Source of the DNA: an uncultured Oscillospiraceae bacterium
GTDB taxonomy: Bacteria > Bacillota > Clostridia > Oscillospirales > Oscillospiraceae
Assembly (NCBI GenBank): GCA_934567355.1
Contig: CAKTJC010000001.1
Span: 186,001-250,000, forward strand
Length of the DNA: 64,000 bases
Reading direction: 5' to 3'
Under the pieces are notes generated by a model. The model saw only the letters and a list, made by a program, of their open reading frames with translations. It made no database searches and was not told the origin of the DNA. Positions within the stretch are counted from its first letter, which is position 1. Each line of letters starts with the position of its first letter. Shown in pieces: positions 32,433 through 39,823 of this stretch. The position numbers and the translations under genes are program-made.

Positions 32433-32593
32433 GTAGGGGACGATGCCCACATCGTCCCGCAGGGGAGGGTTGGGCGTTTTTATGGGTGGGTTGAATGGGG
32501 GGCGGGCCGGCGATTTGCGGCGGGGTGCGGGCCATTCAACGGGGTGCGGTGGGTTCATAAGGTTGCGGGCCGATGTGGGCATCGGCCCCTACA
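32433..32593. repeat. Palindrome-ended intergenic element, copy P5 (161 bp)
   Basis: Left end GTAGGGGACGATGCCCAC to 32459, right end 32566-32593 with the CCGATG..CATCGG form; interior as P1, P2 and P6. It lies between sipW and fibre gene A, with its right end 11 bp past the sipW stop. Confidence 0.8.
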
Positions 32594-32604
32594 TTCATGT
32601 ACTG

Positions 32605-33576
32605 TTACTTCTTCTCCTTTTCTGCCAGGCGGTGGAGGAGGAGGGTGCGGAGGGCGGCGGCGGCTTTGTCGTCGTAGCGGCCGGATTCTACCAGCTGGCG
32701 AATGACGTCTACCTCCCGCTCGGTGAGGAGGCCCTCGGTTTTACGGCGGATCTCTTCACGCAGCGCCTCGGAGGGGTCGGGGGCAGTCGGCGCTTCGCTG
32801 GGCTGCGGGGTTGGTTCCGCGTGGGGGAGCGATTTTTTAGGGGACGGGCTTGCCGTGGGCTTGTCTGGGGTGGGCTGAGGGGGCGGGGGGAGCTGCTCGG
32901 CGGGGCGGGCGTCTACGATGGACGGGGCGTCCGCTTCGGGGAGAGGCTCGTAATCGGGGGCGGGCTCGATGGGGACAACGTCAGGCGCAGGCTCCAGGGG
33001 AAGCTCGGCAGGAGCTTCGGGGAGGGGCTTGGCCCTTTGGGAGCGGCGGGGCTTCTTCTCCTTCTCCTTCTTGTCCTTATCGTCGGCGAAGATGTCGGGG
33101 ATGAAGACCAGGAGCAGGAGGATGGCGCCGGCGGAGATGGCGATGTACATTCCGGGGGGGTGCTGGATATAATCGGCGAAGTAGCCCAGCTTGGGGATGG
33201 AGAAAATGGGGGTGCCGACTACATTCTTATAATGCACCAGGCCGCCGTCCTCTGCCTCGTTAGCGTCGCCTTTGGTGCGGAAGCGGATGACGGCGGGGTC
33301 CTCTTCGTCGGGGACGATGCCCACGACGCGGTGGGTGGCGATGGTATTTTCATCCAGCATGAAGGTGATGGGGTCGCCGACCTGGATGGAATAGGGATCG
33401 ACCTTTTTCACATAGATCATGGAGCCGGTATGGTAAGTAGGCTCCATGGAGCCGGAGAGGACGGTGAAGACCTGGAGGCCGACGACTCTTGCGCCGACCA
33501 GGAGCAGCGCCAGCAGCACCACCAGGGCCACCAGAATGCTGCTGAGGATGCTGCATACTTTTCTGAAGATTCGCAT
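32605..33576 (-). CDS. sipW: SipW-like signal peptidase I with long C-terminal extension
   Basis: 323 residues from ATG 33576; the frame is open upstream but that part is repeat sequence, and the ribosome site here is weak (AAGG at 14 nt). An N-terminal helix is followed by the nucleophile Ser43 in VLSGSMEPT and by His82 in IATHRVVG. Ser/His in place of Ser/Lys marks the ER/archaeal type to which SipW belongs. A second helix (IAISAGAILLLLVFIPDIF) closes the peptidase at about residue 170. What follows is unusual: a basic stretch, about 80 residues rich in Pro/Glu/Ala, and a helical end (TEREVDVIRQLVESGRYDDK). SipW of bacilli has about 190 residues and lacks this. It heads the locus whose six paralogues carry SipW-type signals. 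Confidence 0.9.
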   Translation of the reverse strand: MRIFRKVCSILSSILVALVVLLALLLVGARVVGLQVFTVLSGSMEPTYHTGSMIYVKKVDPYSIQVGDPITFMLDENTIATHRVVGIVPDEEDPAVIRFRTKGDANEAEDGGLVHYKNVVGTPIFSIPKLGYFADYIQHPPGMYIAISAGAILLLLVFIPDIFADDKDKKEKEKKPRRSQRAKPLPEAPAELPLEPAPDVVPIEPAPDYEPLPEADAPSIVDARPAEQLPPPPQPTPDKPTASPSPKKSLPHAEPTPQPSEAPTAPDPSEALREEIRRKTEGLLTEREVDVIRQLVESGRYDDKAAAALRTLLLHRLAEKEKK

Positions 33577-33633
33577 GAGTGTTATATCTACCTTGTCGTG
33601 TGATGTTGGGGCAATCTGCGGAGCCGGTCTGCT

Positions 33634-33784
33634 TGTAGGGGACGATGCCCACATCGTCCCGCGGTGGGGGCGATTTATTTCCATGGCCTGGCTGGATGTT
33701 ATGTTTGTCCCGTTTCCCTGTTCCATTCAATGTACTGCGGTGGGTTCGTGAGGGGGCGGGCCGATGTGGGCATCGGCCCCTACA
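33634..33784. repeat. Palindrome-ended intergenic element, copy P6 (151 bp)
   Basis: Ends 33634-33661 (ACGATG..CATCGT form) and 33757-33784 (CCGATG..CATCGG form); interior as P1. It falls in the roughly 385-nt leader between the promoter at 33967-33995 and sipW. The rest of 33577-34059 (33785-33960) shows no gene or clear signal. Confidence 0.8.
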
Positions 33785-33966
33785 TTCATGTTGGGGGGCG
33801 CTGCATTCAACGTACCTGGTGGGCGGAACCGTTTCCAGGTGGGGGAAATGGGGGAATGGCAGGCTGGGGGCGGATTTGCGGGAGCCTGCGGGGATGGGGG
33901 GATAAGCGGGGGTTTAGGGACTAAACATTTGTCGTGACGGCAATACTTCCCCCGTTTTTTTCTGGT

Positions 33967-33995
33967 ATTATAGCACTTTCACGTTCATCCGTCAA
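33967..33995 (-). promoter_or_regulatory. sipW: Promoter of the sipW/fibre locus
   Basis: On the minus strand, -35 TTGACG (33990-33995) and -10 TATAAT (33967-33972), 17-bp spacer. Distance to sipW implies a leader of about 385 nt with element P6 in it. Confidence 0.75.
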
Positions 33996-34059
33996 GTGTT
34001 TTTCGAATGTTTATATACCCAGTACCCCCCCCCGGAAAAATTTACACTTTGTTCATATT

Positions 34060-34470
34060 TTATGTAATAAGTGCTGCGATTCTGTAGGATATTGCCGTTT
34101 CCTGTTGTGCTAAGTATCTAAAAGTCGGTGCAAATTCGGCGGATGCGGACCATGCTGAAAAAGCCTCCCAGAGGGTGCAGCTGCGGCGATAAGCAAGTGC
34201 TAAGGCGCGGCGTTTGTTTCGCTCCGGCCAGGGGGTGGGATCGGGGGGCAAATCCAGGCCGCGAAGGGTCAAAATCCCCGCCAATGCGCGGGCGGCAAAG
34301 GCGGCTTCCCGGTGCAGCGCGAGCAGGGTCTGGCGGGCCTCGCCGGGAAAGGCGGGCGCCAGGGCGCGGTAATCCGCGGCGGCTTCCCGGCAGAGCTGGG
34401 TCAGGCGGGGCAGCTCCATGGGCGGCTTGCCGCCCACCCGCTGCCAGACGCGGGCCTCCATTTCCTCCAT
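34060..34470 (-). CDS. Hypothetical helical protein
   Basis: 136 residues from ATG 34470 with AAGGAG at 10 nt. I do not recognise a family. The sequence is almost wholly helical and rich in Ala, Arg and Glu (EAAADYRALAPAFPGEARQT, LLALHREAAFAARALAGILT), with the pattern of a four-helix, ferritin-like bundle, but the metal-binding ExxH pairs are not clear: LALHREAAF has the only good candidate. No signal or membrane segment. It is divergent from lexA and could share control with it. The ferritin-like reading is weak. Confidence 0.6.
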   Translation of the reverse strand: MEEMEARVWQRVGGKPPMELPRLTQLCREAAADYRALAPAFPGEARQTLLALHREAAFAARALAGILTLRGLDLPPDPTPWPERNKRRALALAYRRSCTLWEAFSAWSASAEFAPTFRYLAQQETAISYRIAALIT

Positions 34471-34543
34471 AAAAAGGTCACTCCTTCCATTTCGTTTCCT
34501 TCCATTTTACTTGGGGTGGGGGAAAAATGTGTGAAAAAAATAT

Positions 34544-34571
34544 TTGCTTTTCCGTTCATTTGTGCTATAAT
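34544..34571 (+). promoter_or_regulatory. lexA: lexA promoter
   Basis: TTGCTT (34544-34549) and TATAAT (34566-34571) with a 16-bp spacer. I see no clear CGAAC..GTTCG LexA box in it. Confidence 0.65.
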
Positions 34572-34604
34572 GGGTGCAGGAATATACGCAAGGAGGCCGC
34601 CGCC

Positions 34605-35180
34605 ATGCCCAGAACCAGCCGCAAACCGGAAGAAATTATGAATTTCGTGAATGAATTTGTGCAGGAGCACGGCTATTCGCCCTCGGTGCGGGAGATCGGC
34701 GAGGCGGTGGGGCTGCGCTCCACGGCTTCGGTGAGCTATCACCTGCAGGCGCTGCAGGCCAAGGGCTTTTTGGGCTCCGCCGGGCAGAAGGGGCGCAAGC
34801 GTGCGCTGGCGGCCGGGGCGCGGCCGGGGCAGATCCCCATTGTGGGCGTGGTCACGGCGGGCGTGCCCATCCTGGCGGTGGAAAATCAGGAGGGCACCAT
34901 GGCCTGGGACGATCCGGGGTGCTTTGCCCTGCGGGTGCGGGGCGACAGCATGATCAACGCCGGGATCCTCAGCGGCGACAAGGTGGTGGTGCGCCCCCAG
35001 CAGACGGCGGACGACGGGCAGATCGTGGTCGCCCGGCTGGGCGACGAAGCCACGGTGAAGCGTCTGCGCCGCCGCCACGGCGAGATCTGGCTGATGCCGG
35101 AAAACGAGAACTACTCCCCCATCGACGGCAGCCAGGCCGAGATCATCGGCATCGTGAAGGCGGTCGTGAGGGAATACTGA
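34605..35180 (+). CDS. lexA: LexA repressor (SOS response)
   Basis: 191 residues from ATG 34605, with AAGGAGG at 8 nt. Winged helix at residues 1-70 (GYSPSVREIGEAVGLRSTAS). The self-cleavage site is the Ala-Gly bond in VVTAGVPIL, the catalytic Ser is in RGDSMINAG and the Lys in ATVKRL, all in the expected order. RecA-ssDNA filaments would trigger self-cleavage and derepress DNA-repair genes. Single gene with its own promoter and a strong terminator directly after it. A short stretch, GSAGQKGRKRALAAGARPGQ, forms the inter-domain linker. Confidence 0.95.
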   Translation: MPRTSRKPEEIMNFVNEFVQEHGYSPSVREIGEAVGLRSTASVSYHLQALQAKGFLGSAGQKGRKRALAAGARPGQIPIVGVVTAGVPILAVENQEGTMAWDDPGCFALRVRGDSMINAGILSGDKVVVRPQQTADDGQIVVARLGDEATVKRLRRRHGEIWLMPENENYSPIDGSQAEIIGIVKAVVREY

Positions 35181-35189
35181 AAATGCGAA

Positions 35190-35220
35190 CCCCGCCGCGA
35201 AGCAAACGCGGCGGGGAATT
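35190..35220 (+). terminator. Intrinsic terminator after lexA
   Basis: CCCCGCCGCG / CGCGGCGGGG stem with a 7-base loop, then AATTTATT. The tail is only weakly T-rich. Confidence 0.7.
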
Positions 35221-35222
35221 TA

Positions 35223-35381
35223 TTGACATTTTTGGCTGTCCTTGGAGCGCTCGGCTCCGTCGCCAGCATTGTGTCTCTCGTGCTGTATCTGTATGATAAA
35301 CAGCACGATAAAAAAAGTGAGCCGTCTGCTAGCACCAGAACGGCTCATGGTTCCTTGAGGGCTAAGCCCTCAGCATCGTAA
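35223..35381 (+). CDS. Possible small membrane peptide, holin-like toxin type
   Basis: A 52-codon frame from TTG 35223. Only the first half looks meaningful: LTFLAVLGALGSVASIVSLV then LYLYDKQHDKK, one hydrophobic helix followed by a charged tail, the shape of putative holin-like toxins and type I toxins. No AGGAG is visible because the lexA terminator lies directly before it. An inverted-repeat-rich stretch (to about 35430) follows and could hold an antisense RNA. Equally it may be chance. Confidence 0.3.
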   Translation: MTFLAVLGALGSVASIVSLVLYLYDKQHDKKSEPSASTRTAHGSLRAKPSAS

Positions 35382-35489
35382 GTCATATATTGCGGCAACC
35401 GTCTGGGGTTTCACCGCAAGGGGGTGCTTGTTCGCGCAGGCATCTCCTTGTGTTTTTATTATAAGCCAGGTTCCGGGAAATGTCAAGGG

Positions 35490-36839
35490 CTATTGCCGGG
35501 TAAGCAGGACAATGGATTCCACATGGGCGCACCGGGGGAAAAGATCGGCGGCCATGGCTTTTTCCACCCGGAAGCCCCGCGCTTTCAGAAGGGAAACGTC
35601 CCGCGCCAGGGTTGCGGGGTCACAGGAGATATACACCAGGCGCTTGGGGCTCATGCGGGCGACGGCCTCGATGGCGTCGGCGCTTAAGCCCTTGCGGGGC
35701 GGGTCAACGGTGATGACATCGGGGTGGATGCCCTTCGCTTCCAGCGCCAGGGCGGCGGCTCCCGCGTCCCCGCAGAAAAATTCCGCGTTTTCAATGCCGT
35801 TGCGCTTTGCGTTATCCTTGGCATCCTCGATGGCCTGGGGCACCACCTCCACGCCCATGACCTTTCCGGCGGCGCCCGCCATAGCCAGGGTGATGGTTCC
35901 CACGCCGCAATAGAGGTCCAGCACCAGTTCGTCCTTCGTGATGGCGGCAAGCTCGATGGCTGCCCGGTAGAGGCGCTGTGCCTGGGTGTGGTTCACCTGA
36001 TAGAAGGAGCGGGGGGACAGGCGGAAATGAAGGCCGCACAGGGTATCTTCGATATAGCCGGGGCCGTAGAGGGTGAGAAACTCGTCCCCCAGCACGGCGT
36101 TGCCCTTTTTGGTGTTCATGCTGAGCACCAGGGTGGTAAAGCCGGGGATTTTTTGCAGCCGCGCCACCAGCTCCGGCACATGGGGCAGCTTCCTTCCGTT
36201 GACCACCAGGCAGACCAATATCTGGCCGGACACCGCGCCCCGGCGGACATAGATGTGCCGCAGGAGGCCGGTGTGGGCGGCCTCGTCATAGGCGGTCACA
36301 CGGTACTGGTTGGCGTAGTCCATCACCGCGTCCTTCACCCGGTCGGTTTCCTCCGGCAGAATCAGGCATCGGCTGTTTTCCACCACGTCATGGGTCCCCG
36401 CCCGGAAGAATCCGGCATACACCCGCCCCTTTTTGGAGGCCACGGGGTACTGCGCCTTGTTGCGGTAGCCGCACAGCGCCGGGGCGGCCAGGATGGGGAT
36501 TTCCTCAAACTGCTCCCCGGCCAGCCGGTTCAGGCAGGTTTTCACCCGGTCGGCCTTCAGCCGGGTTTCCTCCTCATAATCCATGTGCCAGAAATCGCAG
36601 CCACCGCACAGCTTCGCCACCGGGCACTGACGGTTCACCCGGTGGGGGGATTTTTCCAGCAGCCCGGTGATTTTTCCCGCCGCCCAGGTTTTTCGTACTG
36701 TCTCAATGCGCACCCGCACCCGCTCCCCGGCAATGGCGTTGGGGATGAAAACGGTAATGCCCTCAATATGGGCAATGCCCTGCCCCTCTGCGGTGTAATC
36801 CATGATAACCGCCTCGTAAATCTGATTCTTTTCCAGCAC
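35490..36839 (-). CDS. rlmD: 23S rRNA (uracil-C5)-methyltransferase, RlmD/RumA family
   Basis: 449 residues from GTG 36839 (GAGG at 9 nt); a longer open frame upstream overlaps the divergent gene and is not coding. An N-terminal TRAM domain (AVIMDYTAEGQGIAHIEG) precedes the Fe-S cysteines (CPVAKLCGGCDFWH and a preceding RQ-C). The SAM site is LDLYCGVGTITL and the catalytic Cys is in VYISCDPATLARD; DPPRKGL is also present. It methylates a uridine in 23S rRNA or possibly tRNA; RlmD and RlmC-type specificities cannot be told apart here. The gene overlaps no other and is divergent from the radical SAM gene. Confidence 0.9.
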   Translation of the reverse strand: MLEKNQIYEAVIMDYTAEGQGIAHIEGITVFIPNAIAGERVRVRIETVRKTWAAGKITGLLEKSPHRVNRQCPVAKLCGGCDFWHMDYEEETRLKADRVKTCLNRLAGEQFEEIPILAAPALCGYRNKAQYPVASKKGRVYAGFFRAGTHDVVENSRCLILPEETDRVKDAVMDYANQYRVTAYDEAAHTGLLRHIYVRRGAVSGQILVCLVVNGRKLPHVPELVARLQKIPGFTTLVLSMNTKKGNAVLGDEFLTLYGPGYIEDTLCGLHFRLSPRSFYQVNHTQAQRLYRAAIELAAITKDELVLDLYCGVGTITLAMAGAAGKVMGVEVVPQAIEDAKDNAKRNGIENAEFFCGDAGAAALALEAKGIHPDVITVDPPRKGLSADAIEAVARMSPKRLVYISCDPATLARDVSLLKARGFRVEKAMAADLFPRCAHVESIVLLTRQ

Positions 36840-36998
36840 GTTCCGTTTCCTCGCTGCTTTCCATTTTTTGATGATTATACCACGGGGATCTTCCGGAGTA
36901 AAGCCCAAACGGGGTTGCAATGGGGAGCGGATTTTGGTATATTGGAGGGGCACGCCGGTGTGCGGTGTGCTTATTCCATATATTATAAGGATGAGCCT

Positions 36999-37862
36999 AT
37001 GGACATCACCTATCAGAATTGCCGTCTGTGTCCCCGGGAGTGCGGTGTGAACCGGACGGCGGGGGAGCTGGGCTTCTGCGGCTGCCCGGGCACGGCGCTG
37101 GTTGCCAAAACCATGCTTCACAAATGGGAGGAACCGGTACTGGCGGGCAGCGGCGGCAGCGGTGCCATTTTTTTCGGCGGCTGTACCCTGCGATGCAGCT
37201 ACTGTCAGAATGCCGCCATCAGCGGCGGGGCGGTGGGCAAACCCACCGACAGCACCCAGCTGCGGCAGATGATGGAAGACCTCATCGCCCAAGGGGCGGA
37301 GAACATCGACCTGGTGACCCCCACCCATTTTCTGCCCACCATTCTGCCCGCACTGGAAGAAAAGCTGCCTGTCCCGGTGGTATACAACTGCGGCGGCTAT
37401 GAAAAGCCGGAAACCATCCGGGCGCTGGCAGGGAAGGTGGACATTTATCTGCCTGACCTCAAATACACCGACTCCAAGCTTGCCCTCCAGCTGTCCGCCG
37501 CTCCCTATTATTTCCCCACCGCTGCCGCTGCCATCCGGGAGATGGTGGCGCAGGTGGGCGCTCCCCAATGGGAGGGGGAGAAGCTGAAAAGCGGCGTGGT
37601 AATTCGTCATCTCATTTTGCCGGGGCAGGTGGAAAATTCCCTGAAAGCCCTGGATTGGATTGGCGAGCATTTCCGCCCCGGCGAGGTGCTGGTGAGCCTG
37701 ATGCGGCAGTACACCCCCATGGGCGGTCTGCCCGCCCCCTACGATCGGCGGATTACCGACGAAGAATATAACGCAGTCCTCAGCTGGATGTACCTCAACG
37801 ACCTGGAGGGCTTCACTCAGGAGGCCGAGGCGGCCGACAAGGGCTTTATCCCGGATTTTTGA
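36999..37862 (+). CDS. PflX-like radical SAM protein (PFL-activase homologue)
   Basis: 287 residues from ATG 36999 with AAGG at 8 nt. The N-terminus has an accessory Cys set (CRLCPRECGVNRTAGELGFC) typical of COG1313/PflX proteins. The radical SAM cluster is GCTLRCSYCQN (CxxxCxxC). Later blocks include HFLPTILPALEEKLPVPVVY and VDIYLPDLKYTDSKLA. This family resembles the activases of glycyl-radical enzymes but no glycyl-radical enzyme gene is in the window and its substrate is unknown. The stop codon is directly followed by the promoter and riboswitch of the cobalamin genes, and it is probably a separate unit. Confidence 0.85.
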   Translation: MDITYQNCRLCPRECGVNRTAGELGFCGCPGTALVAKTMLHKWEEPVLAGSGGSGAIFFGGCTLRCSYCQNAAISGGAVGKPTDSTQLRQMMEDLIAQGAENIDLVTPTHFLPTILPALEEKLPVPVVYNCGGYEKPETIRALAGKVDIYLPDLKYTDSKLALQLSAAPYYFPTAAAAIREMVAQVGAPQWEGEKLKSGVVIRHLILPGQVENSLKALDWIGEHFRPGEVLVSLMRQYTPMGGLPAPYDRRITDEEYNAVLSWMYLNDLEGFTQEAEAADKGFIPDF

Positions 37863-37891
37863 TTGACAACAAATCAAAAATGTGCTATGGT
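37863..37891 (+). promoter_or_regulatory. Promoter of the cobalamin biosynthesis operon
   Basis: TTGACA (37863-37868) and TATGGT (37886-37891), 17-bp spacer. The -35 begins immediately after the stop codon of the radical SAM gene. Confidence 0.75.
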
Positions 37892-37904
37892 TACGGGGAA
37901 AGTA

Positions 37905-38105
37905 AATAACCATCTTAGTGCTTTTGGAATCGTGCGGATTTCAAAAGAGAATAGGGAATCGGGTGCAACTCCCGAACGGTACCGCCACTGTAAGCGAGGA
38001 GGCGGCCGCACAAGGCGAAAGCCGGTCATTGGGATTTTTTCCTGAGAAGGCGGTGCGGCAGCTGGTGATACGCGAAGTCAGGATAACTGCTAAGGATGGG
38101 TTGTG
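37905..38105 (+). ncRNA. Cobalamin (B12) riboswitch aptamer
   Basis: Contains the B12-box core: GGGAATCGGGTGCAACTCCC (37954-37973), then ACGGTACCGCCACTGTAAGC, and further on GAAGTCAGGATAACTGCTAA (38074-38093), the conserved AGTCAGGATA element with its closing strand. Spacing fits the class. Cobalamin binding should stop expression of the downstream cbiB, cobD and cobQ genes, which build adenosylcobyric acid and the nucleotide loop linker. Confidence 0.95.
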
Positions 38106-38157
38106 TGCTGCTGCTCTGCAAGTATGGGGCGCAGTTGCTTTTGGCGCAGAAAATCGG

Positions 38158-38195
38158 CTGCGGCAGTGGGTTCACTGTCGCAGTTTTCTTGTTTT
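38158..38195 (+). terminator. Expression-platform terminator of the cobalamin riboswitch
   Basis: CTGCGGCAGTG paired with CACTGTCGCAG (GGTT loop) followed by TTTTCTTGTTTT, 50 nt after the aptamer. It should form when B12 is bound. Confidence 0.75.
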
Positions 38196-38840
38196 CCGGC
38201 TGCCGGATTGGGGGTTCCCTCTTGCCCCGAGCCGGATTGCCCTCCCGGGAAACAGGTCTGCGTGTGATTTCCTCCGGGGGGAGTTTGCCCACTCCCCCCG
38301 CTTTTTACTGCCATAAGGCAGTAAAAAGTGAAGAGTGAATAGGTAAGAGTGAAGAAGTTCCACCCAACTCCCGGAAGCGTATACTTATTCACTATTATCC
38401 ATTATCTCTTATCCCTTATCTAAATGCAGGCTCCCGCAACTGCGCGGCGCGTTAAAACGGAACCAGCCCCCCGTTAAGGGCTTCATTACGGCGCGAAGCG
38501 CCCTCGGCTCCACCTCTGGGGTGTTGCAGAGCGCAGCGAATCTTTCAAAATTATGATTGCCGGTGGCAATCATACCATTATTAAAAACTGCTGAGCGAAT
38601 GCGAAGCTGAGGGGGTGCGCTGCGAAATATGGGAGCACAACAAAAATACGGACGATACCCTCTCTGCGACTCGCTAAGAGCCGCCTGCGGCGGTTGCTCG
38701 CTTGCATAGCGCCTGCGGGCGCTTAAGTCAGCCCGTTCGGGCTGCCAGCTCTCCCAGAGGGAGAGCCAAGGGCGCTTCGCGCCGGGGCGTGTGCAAAATT
38801 CCCTATTATTAGCTAAATCCGCCACAAAAGAGGCATTCTT
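38196..38840. other. Gene-free repeat-rich spacer between riboswitch and cbiB
   Basis: About 645 bp with no supportable gene. It holds a long palindrome CTTTTTACTGCC / GGCAGTAAAAAG (38301-38328), AGTGAA-type short repeats and, at 38640-38790, GC hairpins (GAGCCGCCTGCGGCGG, GCCCGTTCGGGC, CTCTCCCAGAGGGAGAG) related to the units at 39824-40321. Open frames on the opposite strand are made of these repeats. Confidence 0.6.
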
Positions 38841-39809
38841 ATGAATCAAATTGCACTGTCCATCCTTCTTGGCTTTCTCATTGACTGCGTTCTGGGTGAC
38901 CCCCACCGGCTGCCCCATCCGGTTATTTTCATTGGAAAGCTCATTTCCCTGCTGGAAAAATTCTTCCGCCGTCTGCTCCCCAAAACCGTCACCGGGGAGC
39001 GCATTGCCGGCGGGTTTATCTGGATTTTCACCGTGAGCATCAGCTTCTTTGTCCCCTGGGGCATTCTGCGGCTGTGCGGGCTTGTTTCCCCCTGGCTGGC
39101 ACTGGCGGTGCAAAGCATCATGTGCTGGCAGATTATTGCCCCCCGTTCCCTGCGGGACGAGAGCATGAAGGTATACCATGCGCTGAAAACCGGCACCATC
39201 CAGGAAGCTCGCCATGCCGTCTCCATGATTGTGGGACGGGACACCGACCGGCTGGACGAAGCAGCGGTGGCACGGGCGGCGGTGGAAACCGTGGCAGAGA
39301 ATGCCTCTGACGGTGTGATTGCCCCCCTGCTGTTTCTGGCGCTGGGGGGTGCCCCCCTGGGCTTTTTCTATAAGGCAGTCAATACCATGGATTCCATGCT
39401 GGGCTATGTGGAGCCGCCCTACAAAAATGTGGGCTGCATCCCCGCCAGGCTGGACGACCTGTTTAATTTTCTCCCCGCCCGGCTCAGCGCCCTTCTCATG
39501 CTGGCCGCCGGGGCATTGTGCCGCATGGATGTGAAAAACGGCTGGAGGATTTTCCGCCGGGACCGCTACAACCACGCCAGCCCCAACTCCGCCCAGACCG
39601 AGTCGGTGTGCGCCGGTCTGCTGGGCCTGCGCCTGGCCGGGGACGCCAGCTACCATGGGGTGCTGCACAAGAAGAAGTACATCGGCGACCCCCTCCGGGA
39701 AATCACCCCCGAGGACATCCCCGCCAGCTGCAAGCTGATGTATGTGACCACCGTGCTGATGCTCCTGCTGTGTATCGCCGCCCGGCTCCCGATGAATGGT
39801 GGAATGTAA
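38841..39809 (+). CDS. cbiB: Adenosylcobinamide-phosphate synthase CbiB (CobD family)
   Basis: 322 residues from ATG 38841 (AGAGG upstream). Typical opening LGFLIDCVLGDPHRLPHPV, then multiple membrane helices and conserved blocks GRDTDRLDEAAVARA, VETVAENASDGVIAP, FYKAVNTMDSMLGY and RDRYNHASPNSAQTES, which are family hallmarks. It attaches the aminopropanol (or its phosphate) to the f-side chain of cobyric acid. Its partner, the threonine-phosphate decarboxylase, is encoded next at 40451. It lies in the cobalamin operon behind the B12 riboswitch. Confidence 0.95.
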   Translation: MNQIALSILLGFLIDCVLGDPHRLPHPVIFIGKLISLLEKFFRRLLPKTVTGERIAGGFIWIFTVSISFFVPWGILRLCGLVSPWLALAVQSIMCWQIIAPRSLRDESMKVYHALKTGTIQEARHAVSMIVGRDTDRLDEAAVARAAVETVAENASDGVIAPLLFLALGGAPLGFFYKAVNTMDSMLGYVEPPYKNVGCIPARLDDLFNFLPARLSALLMLAAGALCRMDVKNGWRIFRRDRYNHASPNSAQTESVCAGLLGLRLAGDASYHGVLHKKKYIGDPLREITPEDIPASCKLMYVTTVLMLLLCIAARLPMNGGM

Positions 39810-39823
39810 AAACTTTTGAGTTT

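Noticed and set aside
33577-33726. Upstream extension of SipW (50 extra residues)
   Set aside because: The added stretch is repeat sequence of element P6 and would place charged residues before the membrane helix; ATG 33576 gives a normal SipW N-terminus.
20587-33784. CRISPR array
   Set aside because: The 28-bp ends recur in inverted pairs far apart between genes, not as regularly spaced direct repeats with unique spacers, and no cas gene is present.
38640-38790. Pseudogene remnant upstream of cbiB
   Set aside because: The block is made of GC hairpins like those at 39824-40321; no reading frame shows conserved residues.
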